Positions 59,531-64,000 of a DNA stretch of 64,000 nt are shown here, one piece after another. A program made the translations under genes and the position numbers. Under the pieces are notes generated by a model. It was not told the DNA's origin and made no database searches. It was given only the letters and a program-made list of their open reading frames with translations. The DNA is from Lantana camara. Lineage: Eukaryota; Streptophyta; Magnoliopsida; Lamiales; Verbenaceae. The stretch covers positions 46,882,501 to 46,946,500 of the forward strand of contig CM074860.1 of the NCBI GenBank assembly GCA_037501455.1, read 5' to 3'. The stretch's first letter is position 1; each line of letters begins with the position of its first letter.

Positions 59531-62500
59531 AATTTGAATTATTTTTGAAATAATTGTTTAAATTGGGATTTTGAGAAATTAAAACGATTTAAATTTTGGA
59601 AAAATTAAAAACTTTATTTTCTGAAAATATTGAAAGAATAAAATTATTAATTTTCAGAAATTAATTGGAATTTTATTAGTTTATTGTTTTTCGGGTTTTA
59701 TAGAAAAGGCTCTTGAGCAAGAATTGCATCTAAGTCGTCTTTTAAGCTATTAGAGCTTAAAGCGAGAATTTTAATTTATTGGTTAAATTTAAGTTCTTGC
59801 AATTTTTGCATGCTAGGTGATCATGGGTTTAGACTTATGTATGGTTTTAATTTATGCGCATGAATGGTTTAAATTGGGGTTGGAGCCCCATAGTTGCGTT
59901 TTTCAATTGGGGTCGGTGCCTCACTTGTGTGCGTACTGTTATGTGTTGATTATGTGGCTTTCCATATTACTGTTTTTGAGGCCGGGGTATGCCGGTGTAG
60001 TTGTCTAAGGCTGATATGAAGATTGAGCCTATTACTTTATGTCTTTTTCTTTTTATTGTAATTTGAGAGTAAAGATAGGTGGTGAGGTGTTTTTCTTTCA
60101 TTTTGGAGACATTGCACCCATGGAGTAAGATGGATCCACAAAATAAGTAACAAGATGGAGGCCATAAGTGATGACCTCTCGAATTGTTAGAGAGGACTAC
60201 TATTATGGTAATAGATAGGGCATCGTTTTATTTCCAATTCCCTTATGTGATTTAAACTGTTTATGTGGCATGTATGTTAGAACTTGTGATTGTGGAGTGG
60301 CTCCCACATATTACACGTAAGATAGGTAGAACCCATGATCATCTCATGTTAGTATCATGCTAGGACATGTTATCTGCTAAGTGCTTGAGTGGAATGCATT
60401 TAAGTTGTACTTGCATTAATCAAGACTAATTAAATTGGATAACGTATATGTTGGTGAGGTCGAACCGGATAACTCTCCGGTTACATCGAAAATTCCCATT
60501 AAATATTAAGCTAATTTTCGAAAATAGGTGTTTAGTTCAAGGTGCAAATTTTGAATTAAATTCCTAGCATTCCATCGATAGGTTTTAAGTTTAGTAAGTG
60601 AAGCTAGTTATTGTCCGCGAGTCGTGGGATAGTTAGTGGAGCTTATTAGTTCTTAGTTACCTAATTGATCATTTTAAATGATCAATATTTCGTGGTCAAT
60701 TTTGGCAAGGGCGATGTCCACGATTCGTGGGTCGTTCGAACTAAGTTTTGATCATGATCTTATGATTGATGGGTCTAGCTTTACGCCTAAGTAAATATGG
60801 ATGTCGCACGAGTATGGGTCCATATTGAAAGATAGGTGATGCAAAAAACCATTACTAAGAATTCCACAGTGTTGGAATTGGTAAGTTATACCTACCTTAG
60901 GCTTAATTGAGAATGGCCATGAGTCGTGGGTTCAAGGTTGAGTGATTAGGATTTTAGTACCCATTGGGATAGAAAGTATCCTCTAAGATCTTTGGGAATT
61001 ATAGATCTTTGAAAAACAGTGGGAGCTACATAGATTAAAGACCTAATCTCATGTATATCGTTATTATTCAGCATGCTCACCTAGTTCTCTGCTTAGCATT
61101 TAGGTTGTAGTTCTGTGATTCTCTACAATATGAAATGCAAACCCATTCGTATCCATCCTTAAGTCAAACAAGTTGACTAAGTCTTAACAAACTCTATATG
61201 GCTGCGTATCCTAAAATTCATTTTAGAATCCGAAAAGAGAAAGTGTTCTCTATAAGGCGAGATTTTCAATTATTTGAAAATTCGACCCGGGCCAGAAGAG
61301 AAGCAATATGAGGTGAATGGATTTTTCCAAACCACTTAAGAGCAATTGAACCACCTTATAAAAATGTTGCAAGGTATAACATTATGGAATTATTCAATAT
61401 TCCAAATGAGGAAACAAGTGCACACGAACTAGGTCTAAGGATCTTATTTGAAGATCTTATGGTCTCGATCATCAACTGAGAAAATAGTTCTCAATGCACT
61501 GATTACTTACATTGCTTCCACCATCATTTAAACCCTTCATGCTCAACTAGAATGATGCCATTTTAGCATAGTTAATCATTTAGTTGATAATGGTTGAGAG
61601 CATCCTTAAGAAGGAATAAAAGGTTGTGATGGTTAATTCTTCTTCTAAACTCACTAAGTGAAAGGCTTGAAGGCCTAAAGAAGAAGAAACCTTAAGAGCC
61701 CAATAAAGGGGCATTTAAGGGGTACGTCCAAAAGACACTAGAGATCAAATAGGACGTTTGCTTCTATGGCAGCAAATAAGGACTTTGCATGGGAACTGCA
61801 AAGAGTATGAGTACTCTGAAATGTTACCTCGTTTAGTAATTCTACTAGGAATAGAATTCACAAGTCTTGAGTTGATCTTGCATAATCCGTTGTGCAAAGA
61901 CTCAAAGCACTAATGTTCTGAACATACAACGAGATAACAAAAGTAAGTGAGATGACAAAGCTTCGAATTACTTTGACACGTTAAGAAATGAAAGGATTAG
62001 TGAGTTAGACACCTTAGGATCATTTTACGAAAATGAACTCAGAGAGTTGACCTCCTATGAATCCTGTCTTAAGGGAAACGTTCCCAAAACCCACTTTATG
62101 AGAAACGTGGAAACGTCCCAAAACGCTTAGTGGATTTTGATCCACACTGATGTTTCACTATTTCTTAATGTAAGCACTAGAAACAATCATCAGTTTAATC
62201 ATTATGAATGAGTGTACTTAATGAAGTACAAAAATTTGAAACTTACATGAAATTCTTAGAATTTCAAAAGGAGGTTAGGAACCAAAGTAGTCATAAGTTA
62301 TGAACAACTCGATTTGATCGAAATATTGAACACCTTATTGACTAATTCCTTAGTCATCTTAGAGATAACAGGACTATCTCTCAGTAACTAATTCGAGAAC
62401 ACCTTAGTGTTTCTGAATGATGGAACTAGACCTTATAGGATAGGTTGGTTCCACAGTAAGCTTTACTGACTTATATTTATTCTAGGGATTAGTTCCTTAA

Positions 62501-62900
62501 TATGCAGTCAGAGATTTTGAATCTAGTACCTTCCAAAATCAGTCCCTTTAGTTGTACTATACAATGTGGCATTCGAACTTCCCTAATTATTCTTGTCTAA
62601 GAATCTAGGGGAATCCTCTTAATTAAGTGAAGAGAATAGTGGGAGATAAGCTTGAAGCGAGTTCAAGTTTACACAACGATATAGGATATTGTTTCTGCGA
62701 ATTCCCTTGAACAAAAGTTATTTATCTCAAGGAATGTACCTTCTTAAGAAATCGTTCCTATAAGAGAAGGAAGGCAAGCAAGCAGACCTCAAAGGAATTT
62801 GAGGATCAATCCCACGCCACATATAGAAGAAACGAGCCCATCTGATAAAGCTTAGCCAAATTTTAGAGTACACGTGTGAAAAACTCCTCTTAAGATGCGT
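59531..62900 (+). pseudogene. Decayed copia gag, protease and integrase region
   Basis: By position this should hold gag, protease and integrase, but stops and small indels break every frame and I cannot place domain borders. It shows no other gene. Confidence 0.5.
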
Positions 62901-64000
62901 TTAGAATACGTTCCTAGATAGACGAGGAATTACTTAAAGAGGAGACACTGTCAGATTTGGAATCTGAGTAGTATAAGCAAGCCTTGAAATCCAATATGGA
63001 TTCCATATATTCAAACCAAGTTTGGACCTTGGTTGATCCACCTGATACGATCAAGCTCATAGAGCTTCGAGTAAATGGAAAGCAGTACAACCTTTTTGAC
63101 GGTTGAAATGCAAAAGTCCTTTTGGATTGTGTTTACCACATCCTCATATTCTGACTATGAGATATGATAAATGAATATGAGAACGGTCTTGTTCAATATG
63201 AGATTGAAAGAGACTAAAATAAGGTATTTCTATAAATCTCATATTCAGTGGGAGTATGCATAAGGTATGCAAATCCCTAAGTCAATTTGTGGATTGATAA
63301 AGGCTTCTAGGAGTTAGACAATTTGATTCCATAGGATAGTCAAATCGTTTGATACAGATGGAAGTTGAATAAGTCTCAAAAGTGTACATGTGAAAGTTAG
63401 TGATGTTAGCCTCAACTTTTGGTGCTTTAGAAAAATGGCGTCCTTCTCATTAGGAATACGAAGGATGTCATGAAAGTAACCAAAATTTTGTTTAAGAAAT
63501 AATTTGGCATGAAAGATCTTAGTGATTATCCTAAATTCTCGGAATTTAGATCTATAGAAGATAGATTTAAGAGAATAAAAGGATTATCACAATCAAGTGC
63601 ATAACCATGGTACTAAAAGGAGTTTAGTATGGATAATGGAACATCTCTGTTGAAGAGTATGTGTCCTAAGTTAAATTTAAGAAAGTTAGAATGTCCAAAA
63701 CCCCTTTAAAAGGGGAGCATAATGTATGCAAAGTTATGAATAAAATTAGATATGGCGCAACACTACGCGTAGTGGGCCAAATCTAATATGACCTCAGAGA
63801 AGGTTATTAGATTTTTGTAAAGGATGTCCTCAGAGTACTTGAGAAGAAATAATGATATGTATTAGTTTACAGAGCCCAAAAGATCTTATCATTGAAAGGA
63901 TATTTTGATGTAATTGTTGCATCAGACATAGACGATTATAAATCATTGAAAGGATACAATTTCTACCTAAATGGCAGAGCAACGTGTTGGAAACATTCCA
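62900..64000 (+). pseudogene. Decayed copia reverse transcriptase and start of RNase H
   Basis: Remnants appear in the correct order for a copia RVT_2 domain. First comes a peptide like NQVWTLVDPP (about 63,015-63,045), then YDYEIWQMDV-like remains (about 63,150). The SIYGLKQASRSWN-type block follows, reduced near 63,265-63,315, then FGMKDL (about 63,505), and finally RNase H-like remains with aspartates and a GYNFYLNGRATCWK-like end (about 63,950-63,995). Stops and shifts are frequent. Confidence 0.75.

Larger units (their letters stand above)
48171..64000 (+). mobile_element. Ty1/copia element, decayed, running past the window end
   Basis: The 5' LTR is 48,171-56,650, including nested LTRs. 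The primer-binding site is at 56,653-56,664, the leader is interrupted by LTR D, and a decayed gag-pol continues to 64,000. The 3' LTR is outside the window. The coding remains are so broken that no frame exceeds about 60 codons after 60,000. Confidence 0.85.

Noticed and set aside
59075..59553. GC-rich overlapping frames that look like a CpG-island gene
   Set aside because: Frames are open on both strands because stops are rare in GC-rich DNA; the segment sits between a copia primer-binding site and its gag and starts inside LTR D.
59531..62900. Possible host exons
   Set aside because: No splice-consistent open frames or known domains; position within the copia element explains the sequence.

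Overview
This 64 kb window is plant nuclear DNA made almost entirely of transposable elements. The evidence is TGTAAC...TACA long terminal repeats (LTRs), primer-binding sites that match the 3' end of initiator methionine tRNA (TGGTATCAGAGC), a CACTA DNA transposon with plant-type introns, and decayed Ty1/copia and Ty3/gypsy coding relics. I found no intact host gene and no RNA gene. The density and depth of nesting suggest intergenic or pericentromeric heterochromatin of a flowering plant; I cannot name the species.

Layout, left nest (1-47,869). The outermost readable layers are a minus-strand LTR (G2, 46,640-47,746) and the 3' end of a Tat-like Ty3/gypsy element (44,177-46,610) that carries an antisense accessory gene. 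An A-type element (A2) is inserted in the Tat element. Its 5' LTR end and primer-binding site are at 19,349-19,960 and its 3' LTR is at 32,424-44,176. A2 has been hit by a B-type LTR (18,175-19,348). That LTR holds another A-type element (E1, 1-18,174), whose 3' LTR holds a CACTA transposon (5,100-16,922), which in turn holds a 4.0 kb solo LTR (G). A2 was also hit by element E, a gag-only element at 21,032-31,228 that holds solo LTR F, and by element C, a non-coding LARD-like element at 34,621-43,000. Exact 5-bp target-site duplications support G (AAATC), E (GTTCA), F (TGGTG) and C (TACAA).

Layout, right nest (47,870-64,000). A minus-strand LTR fragment (H) is interrupted by a Ty1/copia element from 48,171 to beyond the window end. 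Its 5' LTR contains a minus-strand solo LTR (B2; duplication GTTTC), which contains solo LTR F2 (duplication ACTCC). Its leader contains LTR D (56,973-59,146). The copia gag-pol is present to the window end but heavily decayed.

The most interesting signal is shared by the non-copia LTR families A to H, which look like one non-autonomous lineage. Six conserved features recur. (1) Several LTRs carry a cluster of 3-7 short palindromes with family-specific arms around a shared ACGGSCGT-like core. (2) A candidate intron (AG|GTRAGG ... YAG, mostly about 720-960 nt) lies in the LTR. (3) That intron is packed with hairpins whose arms change together between families. (4) GCTAGGCGGG and its complement CCCGCCTAGC lie about 240-420 nt apart. 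(5) A long hairpin with the loop CCATTTC lies near the LTR 3' end. (6) Just upstream of the polypurine tract, every 3' LTR with its internal region visible is preceded by a tandem array of small hairpins (GAGAGACGGGGTTCTCTC and relatives) with compensatory changes. Only element E carries a protein-coding relic (gag), so these elements are presumably mobilised in trans and may be recognised through these DNA or RNA structures. That function is inference.
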